A stretch of DNA of 64,000 nt from Udeniomyces pyricola (taxonomy: Eukaryota; Basidiomycota; Tremellomycetes; Cystofilobasidiales; Mrakiaceae), in assembly GCA_039545295.1 (NCBI GenBank), contig BCIK01000002.1:1140108-1204107 (forward strand), given 5' to 3'. The stretch's first letter is position 1; every line of letters begins with the position of its first letter. The notes beneath the pieces are model-generated. The model searched no databases and was not told the DNA's origin. It was given only the letters and a program-made list of their open reading frames with translations. Of the stretch, positions 36,814 through 49,089 are shown in pieces. Made by a program: the position numbers and the translations under genes.

Positions 36814-39800
36814 ATGTCGCCCTCACTGTCTGGATGCTTCGTCAGTTCAACCCATGATGCCCTCCTCGCGTTTGAGGCGGCGAGCCAAGGGCAGATCAGG
36901 CTTATTCCCGAGCGTCTGCGCGAGGACGAAAAGAAGTCACTCATCAGGAGCGGCACGGTCTTCATCTGTGAGTAATGGTGGCGCCGACGCGGGATTTGAC
37001 ATCCATCAGCCGGCTGGCGATGTCTTCCTCGCATCAGTCGACAGGGTGTCTCTCCAACTCGGATCATCACAAGACATGTGACTGAAACCAACCCTGGGCG
37101 AACACTACCATCCTTGCTTTGATGCTCCTCCTCCAGTCGACGAAGAGGTCAGTCACTCTCAGACCGGGCCTAATCGCTCCGCCCGCGGGTCGAACCGAAT
37201 CTGTCGCCTTGGCTCTTTGGTGCTGATCTGGCTTATCCTCTGCCGCGTTTGACATCGTTTAGAGCTCCCTTATCCGACGTTGGACAGATGGTGTCAACTG
37301 GTCGCCTTCTCGAATTATGGGCAACTTTCTTGTACGTGCTAATCGCCCTGTCGATCCGCGGTTCGAGTTAAATCGACGACCATCATCTAGTGATCGACCA
37401 AAGATCGCCATCGCAACGTTAGCTCGCTTACCTTGCTTTCGTTCTTCCCTTTGTTTGATATTTCGGTCTCGACCTAATCATTTAACACACAAAAAAATGT
37501 CTTTCATGATCTCGTGCTTCATGGATCTTCGCAGATCTATCGACAAGTCTCAACCAAGGCTAAGCGTCGGCCCTCGTCGGCGAAACTGCTCGCACTCGCA
37601 GCCGCCTCGACGTCGGCGCCTCCTCCTGCGGCCAAAAATCTCCCCACCTCGTCGGTCCTGGCTGTCGGACTGGGGCCCTCCTCTCCTTCGTCGGTTTTGG
37701 GTGCTTCGACATCGTTTTCTTCCTCAACGAAGCCTTCGCCCAAGATCCAATCAACGCGATCGGTGCCTTCGCCGCTAATGCCCGACATCTCTCGCCTCGA
37801 GCGCAACATCGAGGCGCACGTTGCACGGGAAGAGAGGGAATCTCAGGAAAGAAAACTCACAGGCAGCATCACATCAGAAAGCTTTCGGTCGGATATGCTG
37901 GTCAAGAAGGTGAGTTTGAAACTTTTCGCATTCTGCGATGGGCTCAAGCGGAAACTCACATGAAGCTGACGCTCAATCGTCTCTGCCACGGCAATTTGCC
38001 CGACCTTCTACGTGTCTGTCGTATCGCTCAGACTGTCTCCGTCTTCTACCGAGGAAGGACCATGCACCTTGTCTCGTATTTTACCCTCGACGACGTCCTT
38101 TCGGGCCGACTGCCATCTGTCTCGACGCTCCCGGACTTTAAAACGCTTACTGTCTCGCCCGAATTGTTCTACTGCAATCTCCGATTTCCGCTCAACCAAA
38201 CTCAGATGCCGGATGGAACGTCTGTCTTCCAGTACGTACAAGATCGATAGCTACGCCGTCGGCGTTTTTTGTTCTTCCTTTCTGTGTTTCACCCGCAGAT
38301 AACAGCTCTGACGACTAATATCATCATGTGTGACTATTCTCCCCATCGTCTCGTTCTTGCGCATTTGAACAGTTGCGAAGGCGATCCTACAATCGGCCTG
38401 ATCGAACCTTCTAAGGCACCCCTGCCAAATTCTGTTTACCTAGGGAACGCTGGCAGCGGCAGCAGTAGCAGTAGCAATCTTCAAACTTCTGGTAGTGAAC
38501 ATGTCACAGGTTGGGCTAGCACCTCTTCCTCTTTCTCTTCGACTGGCACCTCGTCGTTCGACTCCATCCCAGAACAGCCATCGTCCCTAAATTTAGCGTC
38601 TCTCCCGCTATCCGGTAGTCCCGAGAATGAGCGCCGTCAATCTTCCAGCTTGGCTTCACGCTATCAACCTTTATCGGAAGGATCCTCGTACCCCTCGTCC
38701 GACTCTCAACACGGTCAGTCGTTGCCACTGAAGATATCTTCGTCTTCCTTGGGTGGTGCGTTTACCAACCAGCGGGGTGAGTGCTGTCCTTTTTGTTCCG
38801 CGTTTTTAGGTCAACTCACCGAGGCTGATCTCCTGCTCTGTACGTCACTAGCTGCTTCAGGTCCTTTTTCCTCGTCGTCATCGTCGTCGTCGCTGGGGAG
38901 GAGACCGATCCGGCCGCGTCTCGAGTCGATGCAAAGCGAACCCTCGGCTGGATCTTCTTCGCCCATCTACAACCCATATCCTCTCTCTCGACTGAGCATG
39001 TCAAGCTCCAGCCAATCGCTGAATAGTCGCCGTCACTCGCGTAACCACAGCGTCGCTGACAGCGCGAATTTCTATACAAGCTCGCTCCTCGCTCGCGACG
39101 ACCTCGAGCCGTCAATTCTGGACAGTGGGGATCGCTCACGGACGAACCTCACCCTCGCCCGGTCACTGGCGCAGGCGGCGGGAGAGTCGTCGGACTGGAC
39201 TGAGGGGTGGAATGTAGTTCCGCCTCCGCGTGATGTGGAGAGGCCTCTAGCACCTGGAATGACACAAGGGTGGGCATCTCCGTCGGAAAGTGATCGTGTC
39301 TTCGCGGCTCAGCCAGTGCGTAAGGGTAGCCTAGATCCCAAACCGTCTGTGCGGGACTATAGGCTCGGGTCTATGCCCGAAACATCGCAACTACAGGCCC
39401 AAATGGCGTCCTCGCATCTCTCAAGCACCTACGAAGGGTTCTCACCCGATAGTTCGCCATATCACGGACCACCCTCTTCTTTTCTTTCACACAGCTCTGG
39501 TTCATCATTGCTTCCCCCGTCGATATCTCACGACTATCGTCATTCTGAACCGACGTCGTATGGTCAATCTACCCGAACCACCGGCATACCGATCCTTAAT
39601 CGTAACTACTCCTTCCCACCGACAGCTGCCTCGTCTTCGACGCCAACCGCATCAGGTTTCCCCGAGATTGCGCCGTACGAATTTTCTCCATCATTCTCTT
39701 CCCTTGACGACCCGGCTCAGTCGGCAATGTTGTCATCCACGGGGGGTGGACGTTCACCTGGTGGGGTCGTTCGTTCCCAGCAGAACCCAGCACTTCAACA

Positions 39801-40647
39801 CGCATCTCTTCATCCTTCCCAGCACTATCATGCACACGACACTTCCTACCTCTCAAATCAACAGCCCATCTCTCCGCATACACATACCATTGATTTTGAC
39901 TCCAACTCTGGCTCGTCCGAATACTACCATCATGATCCAACCTCGACGACTTCGTCCTCTACTTCGCGTCCATCGACCGGCCTCTTGTACGAGCGTCCGA
40001 ACGAGCAAACGGATCATCCCCAACAACAGCAACAGCAGCAACTTCATCATTCCTTAGTCGATACCCATGAGTCCTACCAACAGACATATCCGTCGTCTTC
40101 AAATTACTCTATCAACCATCATACAACCTCAACTTCGAACCACTCACCTATTCCAATTTCATCGTACCCTCACTCACCTTCCACCCTGCATCAGCAGCTT
40201 CCCCCTCAATATCACCAACAACATATGTCTTCGCAACAACCACCTTCTCAATCTCATTCCTCTTATCACCCTCGTGATCATTCCCAACATCACGATCACC
40301 ACCAACATTATCATCATCATTCTATGACGACCGGATCGGAGAGTTCGACCCTTCTCCGTCCGAAGACGACCTCTGGCGTGGCGAGCTCATCGACGAAACA
40401 ATTTGCGTACACCGTGCCGAACTCTCACCCGACATCGTCTTCGTTGTTTAGCTCGTCGATGCATTCGACCGTCCTGGATGGCGGTGGCGGCGGCGGTGGG
40501 GGTGGTCGTGCGGGTGGGAAGCTGGAACGGGAAGATACGTTTGGTGAGACGAGATACGGCGTTGATCAACATCACCACCATCAGCATGGTGGACACGATG
40601 GAAAGTCAGAGGCGTCTTGGACGACGTGGGGCGGTCAGCATGCTTGA
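36814..40647 (+). CDS. WOPR-domain (Gti1/Pac2, Wor1/Ryp1 family) transcriptional regulator
   Basis: A fungal-specific DNA-binding regulator. Family members control morphological switching, sporulation and host interaction (Wor1, Ryp1, Sge1, Pac2). Exons: 36814-36967, a micro-exon 37137-37147, 37263-37331, 37535-37909, 38032-38235 and 38299-40647. The phases close exactly and give 1,053 aa. WOPR part a reads GCFVSSTHDALLAFEAA, LREDEKKSLIRSGTVFIFDE, then IRRWTDGVNWSPSRIMGNFL. A linker of about 125 aa, Ser/Ala/Pro-rich then charged, follows. WOPR part b reads TVSVFYRGRTMHLVSYFTLD and DVLSGRLPS. The C-terminal 780 aa is disordered: Ser-rich, then Gln/His-rich (poly-Q near 40020-40040, His runs near 40290-40320), a Gly run near 40482-40515 and a His-rich end. 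The start at 36814 fits because WOPR normally begins at the N-terminus. The long C/T-rich leader resembles that of other WOPR genes. Confidence 0.93.
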
Positions 40648-41510
40648 AGGTTCCCCGCGGTTTGTGGAGGATGAAAGATGAGATGGGATTGTGTGCGATG
40701 AGAAGGGAGAGAGACTGGAAGGGGAGGGAAGAAGGGAACAGAAAAAAAAAAGTGATCTAGCTCGCCTTTTTTTTCTCTGTACCGGAACAGAGAATGGGGG
40801 GGGGGGGGGAACGAGGCCGGAGCTGGCTGCGAGGGCTGCGGTGGAGGAGGATCTTTGGTTCTTGATCGTCTTGTCCTATCCGTTGTCTATGTACTCGTTT
40901 ATGTAGGTAGGAACTTTGCTCTGACATCTTTAGTCTAGTACGGACTTGAGAAGAGTGCATGTGAACATCTAATCGCCAAAGAAAATCATCTGATGCAGTG
41001 AAATCGATATGTTACAAGATGAAGAGTGTGAGAACAACTGATCGGAGAGAGGTGAAGGGGGTTAAGGAGATCGGGGTATGAATGGATGTAGGGTATAATA
41101 TGATGGAGCGCGGGTGGGTAAGATGTATGAAGTGTCCCGTAGGAAGAAGGAGATTGAAAGAGGAAAATGAAGAGGAAATTCGATGCGAGGGAAGCTACTA
41201 CACCTTCAGTGGAGGATCAAAGCGATCTAGACCGAAGGGTATGCTGGTGGAGTGTCCAGGTGGAAGAAATCTAGATATGAAAGATGATGAAGCAAAAACA
41301 GTAGATAGTGGAGAGGTGATTGAGAATGAGCTATATTATGGGTACTGCAGGGCTAAAGGATAGATTGGCCGATGGATAAGGATGAGAACTGGGCAGTGAA
41401 GATTGATTGGCTAAACAACCGTCGCTAGAAAAAAACAAACGAATGCCGTGCAGATGTCCTAAGCGGTTTTCACGAGGGATAACAAAAGAACAAGAAGACC
41501 ATCCTTCCTT
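40648..41510. other. Intergenic region between two convergent genes
   Basis: No gene is supported. It holds a run of about 13 G near 40797-40809 and purine-rich sequence. The open frame at 41082-41363 has no recognisable features. Confidence 0.5.
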
Positions 41511-42385
41511 CTATTCCCTCCCATAGTGTCTCTTCTTAGCACTCTCTGCCTTCCCACCCTTCCGCTGTCCCCAAACGGCCTCCAACCTTCCCTCTTCAAA
41601 CGGTTCTCGCTCGAGCTCGTTCGTGGTGCTCTTCTCTTTGAGGAGCAGCTGTTGGTGCTTGCGTCGGATGTGGCTGGCACCGTCGTTCTTGCCGATCAGG
41701 GGGGAGGTCGACGCGAGGGCCTGTTTCGGGCAATGGGTCGTGCCGAAACCGTTGAGGTAAAGACCCGTACTGGCCGAATAACCACATCCGTGGGGGGAAG
41801 TCGAGAGTTGAGCATGATAGCTTTTGGAAAGTCCGAAGCAATACGATGAAAGAGACCAGAAAAAAAAAAAAAAACAAGTATAGAGGGTATAGGTCAGTCA
41901 TTTCGTCACTGGTGATAGGGTCCAAAAGTAAGGATCTGAAGGGAGGGCGACGGCGTACAAGCAAGAGAACGTTTTGGATTCGAACGATGTCGAGACGTGG
42001 TCCGAGTGGGGAGAAAGGGGGTTGCCTTGGTTGTCTGTGGGTGGGCAGACATCTATGAGACCGAGGACAGGTTGAGAAGGTCAAGTCGCAAGGAAGAAAA
42101 AGAAAGCAAACATGAGATTGAGAGAGTCACAGGCGTGGATAAGACGGTAATGACGGGGGAAGAAACAGACGCAAGAAGGTCAGTCAGTGAATTTTCAACC
42201 ATACTCATCACAAAGAGGAAGAAGGAGAAAAAGATGGAGAGGACGGGGGAGGAGGATGGTTGGAAAGGGTGACACGTACAGGTGACGCCATTCTGAAAAG
42301 AGGATGGAAGAGAAACGGCCGAGACGAGGTTGGTAGCGGATGACAGGGCGAGAGCAAGAGGCAGAATGAGAGTCGGAAGCATCAT
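41511..42385 (-). CDS. Small secreted Cys-rich protein with a charged tail
   Basis: Function unknown. The ATG at 42385 starts a clear signal peptide of about 23 residues (MMLPTLILPLALALSSATNL, cleavage near VSA-VS). After GVTCT the first intron begins near 42290. The second exon, from about 42050, reads VCPPTDNQGNPLSPHSDHVS and FESKTFSC, with a donor near 41950. The third exon, from about 41816, reads HAQLSTSPHGCGYSASTGLY and GFGTTHCP. The Cys pattern, C-x(n)-FSC-x(n)-GCGYSASTG-x(n)-HCP, is like that of small secreted proteins common in basidiomycetes. The last 75 or so residues are unusual: highly charged, Lys/Arg/Glu-rich and Cys-free, ending at 41511. It could be an alternative reading if a further intron removes the tail. 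A role as a surface protein or candidate effector is inference only. Confidence 0.65.
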
Positions 42386-43262
42386 GATGGACGAAGGGAG
42401 GATGTTGAAGTGACTAGATGGGAAAAGGTATGTTTCAAGATGGCTGAGTGAGCGAAGGATCGATTAGCTCGAGGGCGACGTTAGGTGGGATAGGTCAGTG
42501 GGGGTCAAGCGTAAGAGAAGAGGTGAGGAGGATTGGAAGGAAAAGTGTTCGCATGGCCAATAAAGAAGGAAGAAACAAATTCAAAGAAGGCGCGTCAAGC
42601 GAGGGGCGGGGATTTTCTTGGAAGGCAGGCAGCTATAGGGGTTAGTCCACACAGGGGGAGGGGGAGATTAGAAGGCGTGGCATTCTGCTTGGGGTCAGGC
42701 CCCAGCCAACCAAAAAGGGGGATCACGCAAGAGTTGAAGCCTTGCGATCGTCTTGGTCAAGATCCAAGAAACGTCGGCATCAACCTGGGACGAGTGAAGC
42801 ATGGACCAGGTGACGTGTGTATATGCTAGTAGTTATGTTATATCATGACATTGGACGACGTTCAGCCTTGAGGCAGCTGTTACTATGAGCTAATATAAGG
42901 ACTCCAAGGATTGACGAGTCGCGCGACAAGATTTGAAGCTTGGCCCGCGGGATAGGGTGAGAGTAGTGGCTATGATGAATGATTATCGGTTGTTGGGGTT
43001 ATAATTGCATGATGCTGTTTGATTGACGGGTCAAGGTGGGATGATGGCGATGGTCATGATGCACAATCCGAAGTGTATACGTAACGCCGACTGCAAGGAG
43101 GACGGACGAGCACGCCGGTGATCGGAGCTCGGAGCTAGGCGCGTGTCTCTTTGACGATGTCGACGATGGGCAGGACAGGCATGGAATCCCCCGCCCTCAC
43201 GACGCCATCACCAACAGCTGTCGACAGTCACTAGTCTCCCCTACCTGCCTCATCCAACCGCC
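42386..43262. other. Divergent promoter region
   Basis: An 0.88 kb stretch between the secreted-protein gene and the SEC12-like gene with no supported coding region and no clear repeats. Confidence 0.5.
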
Positions 43263-45696
43263 ATGACGCGAACCCAACACTTTGCCCATCCAACCCCTGG
43301 CTTTCCCGTCTTCTCACTCGGTTTCCTTGATGACCGCAACATAGTCCTCGCCGGTGGAGGCGGCTCCTCCAAGTCTGGCGTCAAGAATAAGCTCGTCAGT
43401 TGCGGGCGCTCCTCTGCTTTCGCGTGCGCTCCGATGTAGGGACAGATGACTCAGTATCCTTCATCATCCCTTCGTGTCCTTGTAAACACAGAAACTCGGC
43501 CGAATCGACCTCAAAGGCAAGAGCATCGAGGTTATTGATCAACTCGAGTTTGGACCTGAAGAGGACTCTCCCAACTCGCTAGCTGTCAATCCAAAGGTGC
43601 ATTAGCGATTGCCTCATCTCTCTATCCCTATTCAGCGCTCAGTATATCATGGTCATCGGGCACCCCGCAATCAGATGCTCTGAGGCATGCGAGGAACATG
43701 GACTGATCGAATCCTCTTGTGCCGCGTCGCGTCGCATTCATCGTTCTCCCCTTACTTGTCGGTGCTGCGTCTGTATCTCCTAGGTCAAGGAGGTCGTCGC
43801 GGGCGTGAACATGTCGCCAGCCAACCTTTCCGCTGGCAAAAACGAACACTGCAGGGCCTTTAGCGTTTCAGACGACAAGTGCGTCAATGCTTTGTTGGCT
43901 TGATGTACACTACACGCATCCGACAAGCCCGAGATGCAACAGCAGATGGTCCGATAAGCTCATTCATTTCCTTGCGTCTTCCGCATCTCCTTTCGGTCAC
44001 TTTCTTGAGCAGGCTCAAATTTTTGCGAGCCACCCAGACCTTCACGGAGACTTATGCTCCCAAGGAAAATTACTCCATCCAGGTGAGCGGCCGTTATCGG
44101 TGTTGATGGGTTGCGCGAGGTGACGCGCCCTGCACGTGGGACTAATGATCCATGGCATTGTTTGTCTATCGCCTTTTGCATCACAGAAACTCACGGCATT
44201 CTCCCGAGATGCTACATACCTTGCCGTTGGAATCGAGAACAACGAGGTTTGTATCATGATATGCTCTTATGCAAACAAACTACCGGAGACTCGCAAGGTA
44301 CCGTGCTGCGGCCCACTGACTCGACACCCCTGTCTTTCGGATTTGCCTTGTCCTGCAGCTTTCGGTCTTGTCATATCCCTCGCTCGACCGTGCATTCAGG
44401 ACACTCAGCTTCCCTGATGTGCGGGCGGGGGATCTTTTTGATGTCGACTTTGACGAAAGCGGTCGATTCGTATGTTGCCTTTACCCTCCTTTACCCCACT
44501 CATTTTGCTGCATATACTGACCGAACAGTGACTACTCTGCGTTCTGCACCTCTAAGATGGCAGCGACGACGTCCAAGGCAATCCACATCTATGCTCTTCC
44601 GTCGGGTAAGTTGAACGTTTCAGATAGTTCAGCTGTACCAGAGCTCCAGGAGATCAAGACAATTGCTCGAGAGTCCGTTAACGCTCAAGCTGGTCTTTCG
44701 TTCCGGGCTGCTCGGTACGCATTTTTGCCTCCTTTATTTATTACATCTCATCTGGAGCTTGTATCGTTGGACACCGGTCTATTCAAGCTGACCATATACG
44801 TTTTTTTTTCGGTGACTTTGCAATCGATCCGATCAGGTTCGGTCGCTCGTCCACTTCGACCAAACTCTTTGCCATCATCAACGACACATCGCCCGTTTCG
44901 CGAAAAAAGAAAGGAGAGCCCCGCAAGTCATACGCCTGCTGCTGGTCTATCCAGTCACCTTTGCCTTTGGAAGAAGAGAAGGACGGAAAGTCGGCAGATC
45001 TAGCAAGCATCAGGTGGAAGATGGGTCGGACACGAGTGGTGGCAGGCAAACCCATAACGGCGGTGGATATCAAGTAGGTGGCAATATCCCTATCCTTACA
45101 TGAACTACTCTGAGCAACAAGAAGGAAGAGAGACTACTTTCTAAAGAGCAGACTGATGACGATTGCTCGACGAATGATTGCCGAAATCAGCGAAGCAGGC
45201 ACTTTCCTTGCGTATGGATGCTCCGATAAAAGCGTTGGCTTGATCGACTCTACAACATTCGCTGTAAGTATGCATTGTTCTCTTTTCCTCCATGGAATAA
45301 GCCTTGCACGCCAATATCTTAACATGCCTCTTTGGTTTGTACCCTGGTTCTTCAGCCCCTCCTTCGGATTCTGGATGCACACGACTTCCCGCCCATGACT
45401 GTCAAGTTTTCCCCTTCAGCCGATATTTTGCTCTCGGCCTCGTTTGATAACACCGTCCGCGTTATATCCGTTCCAGCATCGTTCGATTCAAGTAAGTCAC
45501 GCTCAGGCACATTTTGGGGCAGAAAGAGTCTATAAATCTTGAGTCAATGCTTCTTTTTGTGTGTACCCCCATGCTGACCACCGCTCATTCCTTTTCATTT
45601 ACAGCCTACACTACTCCGGTTGCCGTCCTCTTCCTGACGCTTTTCCTGGCGTTCCTCGCGGTTCTCTGGCAGTTGAGACAACAAGGAACGCTCTAA
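43263..45696 (+). CDS. SEC12: Sec12-like guanine nucleotide exchange factor for Sar1, ER membrane
   Basis: Sec12 is an ER-resident WD40 protein that loads Sar1 with GTP to start COPII vesicle budding. The gene is cut into about eleven short exons. From the ATG at 43263 it reads HPTPGFPVFSLGFLDDRN and VLAGGGGSSKSGVKNKL, the glycine-rich N-terminal signature of Sec12/PREB proteins. WD-like blades follow: IEVIDQLEFGPEEDSPNSLA, KLTAFSRDATYLAVGIENNE, FPDVRAGDLFDVDFDESGRF, FLAYGCSDKSVGLIDSTTF, and FPPMTVKFSPSADILLSASF followed by DNTVRVISV. The last exon gives one membrane span (TTPVAVLFLTLFLAFLAVLW) and a seven-residue tail, ending at 45696. So the WD domain faces the cytosol and almost nothing is lumenal, unlike yeast Sec12, which has a large lumenal tail. 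The junction near 44469-44530 is off by one base in my reading and needs RNA evidence. Confidence 0.88.
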
Positions 45697-46283
45697 TAGA
45701 TTCCAACTTTGTCGACGATGGCCCATCAGAGAAACGAGCCCCGCAGCTATATTGGTGTCCAGGAAAGGGATGAGATCAAGTGAGTTGCGCGGCCTAGAGG
45801 TTTGGGGGGGTTATTGTGTGTTGGTCTTTGGGTTTATTTTTCGTTCGTGATGCTTGTGTTGATACATATCCTTCTTGTAGACTTTTTCGATCAGTTGGTA
45901 GTGCAACATGAAGGTTGTGATGTCACGGGATGATGACTACTTTGTTGCTCAACCATGCATGAGCTCGTTGAGATGGCTGATTATGACGTATCATGAATCG
46001 CGATGCTTCTATCAGAGAGATGGAAATATGAAATATATATACATGGATACATATATATGAACATATAAGAATACCACATATAATATGGATAGACAATTAA
46101 ATATGTTGAGTACGGACATTATGTATATATATTTGTGTATATATATATATGTAATCTATAACCTGCGCTGCGCCGACCTGCAGTTGTTCAAGCACAACCG
46201 TGAATCATGAACGGCACGTCTCGCTTCCTATAGACTAGCCATCTCCTCCTCTTCCGCCTCCCTGCCACCATTCGACTCGAATT
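45697..46283. other. AT-rich intergenic region
   Basis: No gene is supported. It is markedly AT-rich from about 46010 to 46160, with repeated TATATA words, and probably contains the 3' end of the SEC12-like gene and the promoter of the OXR1-like gene. Confidence 0.55.
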
Positions 46284-49089
46284 ATGGCCCTTCCACCCCC
46301 GCTCATACCTACTCGGTCCCCAAACCCGTCCGCATCTTCGTACACCTCTGACTCCTCGCGTTCTTCCAGCCAGCCTTCACGCGGCTCGACGCCCGCCCCT
46401 TCCGGCTCGTCGGCCTCCTTTCCCGCTTCAACCGTCTCCACCTCGTCTAACTCCTCTTCACCCTCGCCTTATCTCATCCACCCACAGACCGTCATGCCGT
46501 CCATCTCATCATCTAACTCTAATTCTCACGCAGATGGTCCACCCAAAGGCCACACGCGCTGGCCGTCGGATGACTTTGGCGCCTTCGTCGAGGTCCCACG
46601 AGGGACGGATCCCCTTGCTGGAGCCAACTCGAGTGATCTTGTCTCGTTCTCTCCTCCCACATCGAAATTCGATCTATTCCATGCAAAGGGCACCGACTTG
46701 CTGGATCAAGCGAAAGCTAGAGATGCTGCCCGAGGACAGAGAGTTGACTTGGACGACTTACTCGCGGTAGCTGCCGATGACGGGAGAGAAGTCCCGACCC
46801 TTCATCGTCATCATTCTCGAGCGCAACAGCAACAGCAACAGCAACACCCTCCATCATCTCAGCCCATTCCTCAGCCTTCCTTGAGGACTTCGGAGCACTC
46901 AGAACGTCGTCACTCGCCGACGAGTTCGAGTCGGTCTCCTCCACCCCCAAGACGGCTCTCACACATCATGTCTCCGACATCTTCTGTTCTCGTTGGCTCC
47001 TCCTCAGATCCCTCCACTCCCTCTAGCTCGACGGGTGGTCATCGACCAGGGCATTCTCGCTCCAGCTCCTCCACGACGACAGCAACAATTCCCCCTTCGG
47101 TAGATCCCTTTGACGATCTCTTCTTCTTCAACCACCATCCTGAACCCGCATCGACGGCCTCCACCGCCTCTACCAACTCTTATTTGACCACCCCAAAGCC
47201 GGATCCGGCCTCGTCTTCTCGTAATTCATCTACACATGGAGCAGCCCGTGATGAGTTCTCTCTGGACTTTGACCGACTCTCAGTCACCAATCCCCAGCCA
47301 CCACCGCCGCCATCCCTCATCTCGGGCTTTCCGCATCGCAAACCGCAAGAGCCACCCTCGGCTTCACCCGCTTTCATAAATCCTTACCAACCTCGTCTCT
47401 TTTCTCCTTCCACTGTCAACCCTTCAACTTCGTCGCGTCGGTCGCCTTCAGAGCCCTCCAGCCATACCATACCTCCTTCGTCTGCATCCTCATCGGCCCA
47501 TCCGGCATCTCTCCTACCAACTCTTTTGAAATCCACCTCCCGATGGACCTCGCTCCTCTCATCTTCTCCTACCTCATCTTCCTCTCAACCTATTCCCAGT
47601 TTGCATCACCCGAGTTCTCACATAAAGTTACCTTCCTCATCCTCTTCAACCCTAACGCATTCTTCGCCGTTTCAGTTACCGCCTTCTCGATCCCACACGA
47701 CAGATTACGTCGCCCCTTCCGGTGCCCCTGGCTTCCGCCCTTGGGAAGCCTCGGACGCGTTTGAGCACGCCCTTCGCGCGAGCCACGAAAACGGCTTGAC
47801 AGAAGAGGAAGAGGACTGGAGCGTGAAGCTGGTCGGAAGGAGAGAGGAAACGGGACCCGTGCTCGAACTGGAAGACGCAAAGCGGTTAAGGAAGTTCTTC
47901 CCTCCCAGGCAGAGGGTCGAAGGAACATGGACTCTATTGTACTCGATTGACCAACGTGAGTTGATTCGATCAGAAGAGGGAACATTTGGACAATATCAGC
48001 CCTATCGACGGTAGCTGTCAATTTGTTGAGACGTGAGAGGCATAACTAATCGTTATCATCTCACACGTCCACCCTATGCTTCGCAACCTTGATTCCTTCT
48101 TGTCACAATCCCACCCGTTCCCTAGATGGTTCCTCTCTGTCGACACTTTACCGTCAAACCGCTCGCTTCGCCTCCCTCGCCCATCACGCCGAGTCTGGGA
48201 ACCTTCTCGTCGTCCGTTCGGGCTCCGGCCACGTCTTTGGGGGTTTCCTGGGCGAGGCGTTCGTCTCACGAAGTGGTTCATACTACGGCACAGGCGAGAG
48301 CTTCTTGTGGAGGAAAGAAAGTCGAGACCTAGATGGCCTCAAGATTTATAACTGGTCAGTCCAACCGAAGAATTAGACGATTTCAGCAGGTGGGGGGGGG
48401 GGGGGGGGGAGTCTGATGTTGGGCTTTGGTGCTCATGTTGACTCGACCTGCCTGCTGATAAATAGACGGTTAGGAGTTCATGAAAACGACGATAATCCCT
48501 CCATCTCGTTAAGACCGACATCGCATATATTTTTATATACTTCAGATAACTGACAATGATTCGTTTTCCTTGCGCCCTCTACTACCCTTTCCTACCTCCA
48601 CGATCATTACGAACTGTATGTCAAAAACATCAGGTCGGGCAAGAATACTTTCTATGTGCTTTCGGATCAGCACTGTCTCTCCATGGGGTAAGTCAATTTA
48701 TTTTATTCTATTTTTTCCTCCAACATGATCTCCCAAATGTCTACTTTCTCTCTCTTTTCGTTTCGGTGGTTGGACGATGAAACCCTCTCCGTAGATGCTC
48801 TGCCCCCCCCCTCTTCCCCCTCCTCACCCCTCTCTCCCAAAGACCACGTTTCATCCTGTTGCCTTCTCTCCGCCTTGCATTTACTCACCTCCACTTTGTG
48901 TTCTTTTCCGACGTTTTATACCTCCCTCCCCTTGTCTACTATAGCGATAGCATCGGTCTTTACCTCGACAATGAGCTGCGTCACGGCTCGACGGCTTCCA
49001 GCCTGACGTTCGCCAACGAACCCCTCACGAGCGAGGGCAAGTTCGAGGTCTGGGGTCTCGAGGTTTGGGGCATCGGAGGGTCGACGTGA
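46284..49089 (+). CDS. OXR1: TLDc-domain protein, Oxr1-like
   Basis: TLDc proteins protect against oxidative damage, and yeast Oxr1 promotes V-ATPase disassembly. Exons: 46284-47955, 48126-48354, 48634-48687 and 48945-49089. All phases match, giving 699 aa. The first 480 or so residues are disordered, Ser/Pro/Thr-rich with a poly-Gln run near 46826-46845. They include WPSDDFGAFVEVPRGTDPLA near residue 93 and VDPFDDLFFF near residue 273. The TLDc domain fills the C-terminus: FFPPRQRVEGTWTLLYSIDQ, HGSSLSTLYRQ, LLVVRSGSGHVFGGFLGEAF, YYGTGESFLW, KNTFYVLSDQHCLSM, DSIGLYLDNELRHGST and FEVWGLEVWGI. The domain is complete. The long N-terminal extension lacks a visible LysM or targeting signal. A run of about 19 G lies in the second intron near 48391-48409. 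Confidence 0.92.
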
